Shown here: positions 63,480 through 64,000 of the stretch, one piece after another
Layout: each line of letters starts with the position of its first letter
Position numbering within the stretch: position 1 is the stretch's first letter
NCBI GenBank assembly: GCA_028023455.1
Contig: JAQFVV010000056.1
Span: 1,488,001-1,552,000, forward strand
Length of the DNA: 64,000 nt
Direction of reading: 5' to 3'
Source: Epiperipatus broadwayi
Taxonomy: Eukaryota; Onychophora; Udeonychophora; Euonychophora; Peripatidae
The notes under the pieces: generated by a model
Seen by the model: the letters and a program-made list of their open reading frames with translations, nothing else
Database searches by the model: none
Told to the model about the DNA's origin: nothing
Translations under genes and position numbers: made by a program

Positions 63480-63656
63480 AGTCACGTAGTTTGATCAAGC
63501 ATAGTTGTACGAAATTTGCTCTGTAATTTTTGAATTATTGATGTAAATTGTGACTTTGTATATTTTAATCATGTGACTCAATAAAGCATAGTTGTATGAA
63601 ATTTGCACTTTAATTTTTTAATTATTGATGTAAATTGCAATTTTGTAACGAATGGT
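63480..63656. repeat. tandem repeat of about 90 bp, two units
   Basis: Both units contain AGCATAGTTGTANGAAATTTG and ATTATTGATGTAAATTG, starting near 63,480 and 63,570. They differ by a few substitutions and small indels. Confidence 0.8.
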
Positions 63657-63947
63657 CATATCGTGAGATATCGATGTCATTTATCACTTTGATGTGTCAC
63701 CGGTGGTTTTGGGTAGTTTTTAGAATTCAAAATGGCCATGAGCACACTCTAAATCAGGGCCCTATTAATTACCATGCTTATAATAGATGGTATGTGTAAA
63801 CTGCTGCTATAGATATTCTAAGTATGCTGGGCAAGGATCATTTTCATTTTTTAATGTGTAATGATTAAGTATACTTCTTTAGGAATTGTTATTATTGCAT
63901 GCTATTATAAATTAATCTTATTAATGTTTTTCTTCTTTTTTTTACAG

Positions 63948-64000
63948 CTTTCGCCTTTAAAATGGATACTAGAATTCTTTCTAAGAATTTTCCATTATTA
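63948..64000 (+). CDS. candidate coding exon running off the window
   Basis: A strong acceptor (TTCTTCTTTTTTTTACAG, ending 63,947) precedes an open segment. With two leading bases the frame reads FAFKMDTRILSKNFPLL. This phase fits an upstream exon ending with one leftover base, as the candidate exon at 30,264-30,400 does. A second frame is also open, so the match is weak. Function unknown. Confidence 0.35.

Overview
The window is AT-rich eukaryotic DNA, about three quarters A+T by eye, full of homopolymer runs, (TA)n tracts and decayed repeats, with almost no long open frames. Penelope-like retroelements (PLEs) with GIY-YIG endonuclease domains, type I hammerhead ribozymes inside short tandem repeats, tRNA-derived SINEs, a pogo/Tigger-like miniature transposon and very large gene-free intervals all point to an invertebrate metazoan with a big, repeat-rich genome. 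A mollusc (for example a cephalopod) or a cnidarian would fit; the sequence alone does not settle it.

Layout. 1-1,000 holds a possible last coding exon and a frame-broken coding remnant. 1-5.8 kb then has an LTR-like dispersed repeat, a near-canonical hammerhead ribozyme on the minus strand (3,357-3,412), a 90-bp-arm foldback and other repeats. 5.7-20.1 kb is gene-poor, with SINE-like and LTR-like copies. 20,165-21,543 is a four-hammerhead array of about 457-bp monomers, arranged minus, minus, plus, plus and flanked by a 14-bp target-site duplication. 21.9-25.2 kb has another LTR-like copy and minisatellites. 30,264-30,400 is a candidate internal coding exon of an unrecognised gene; its splice phase would fit a second candidate exon at the right edge (63,948-64,000). 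39,189-41,424 is a palindromic PLE carrying the C-terminal linker and GIY-YIG domain in both arms. 41,721-42,728 is a TA-flanked MITE. 51,378-52,516 is a second array of about 480-bp monomers, again minus, minus, plus, plus with a 16-bp target duplication. 52,750-53,077 and about 61,043-61,688 are further hammerhead-family insertions. 54,031-54,146 is a complete short tRNA SINE. 56,028-61,047 contains three decayed PLE copies (minus, plus, plus) with reverse transcriptase and GIY-YIG remnants.

The main discovery is a shared architecture. Sequence families that do not resemble each other (a GIY-YIG PLE, a 457-bp hammerhead monomer and a 480-bp monomer with a tRNA-like box) are all inserted as head-to-head snap-back structures with target duplications of 12-16 bp. 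In each, the right arm runs 42-63 nt past the point where the left arm stops. This suggests that one enzyme system, most simply the PLE reverse transcriptase/endonuclease, mobilises the ribozyme-bearing monomers through multimeric or circular RNA. The hammerhead fold is supported by compensatory changes between the 3.4-kb copy and the 20-21-kb copies.

No intact gene, tRNA gene, rRNA gene or CRISPR array was found. All calls are by eye; no database search or folding program was run.
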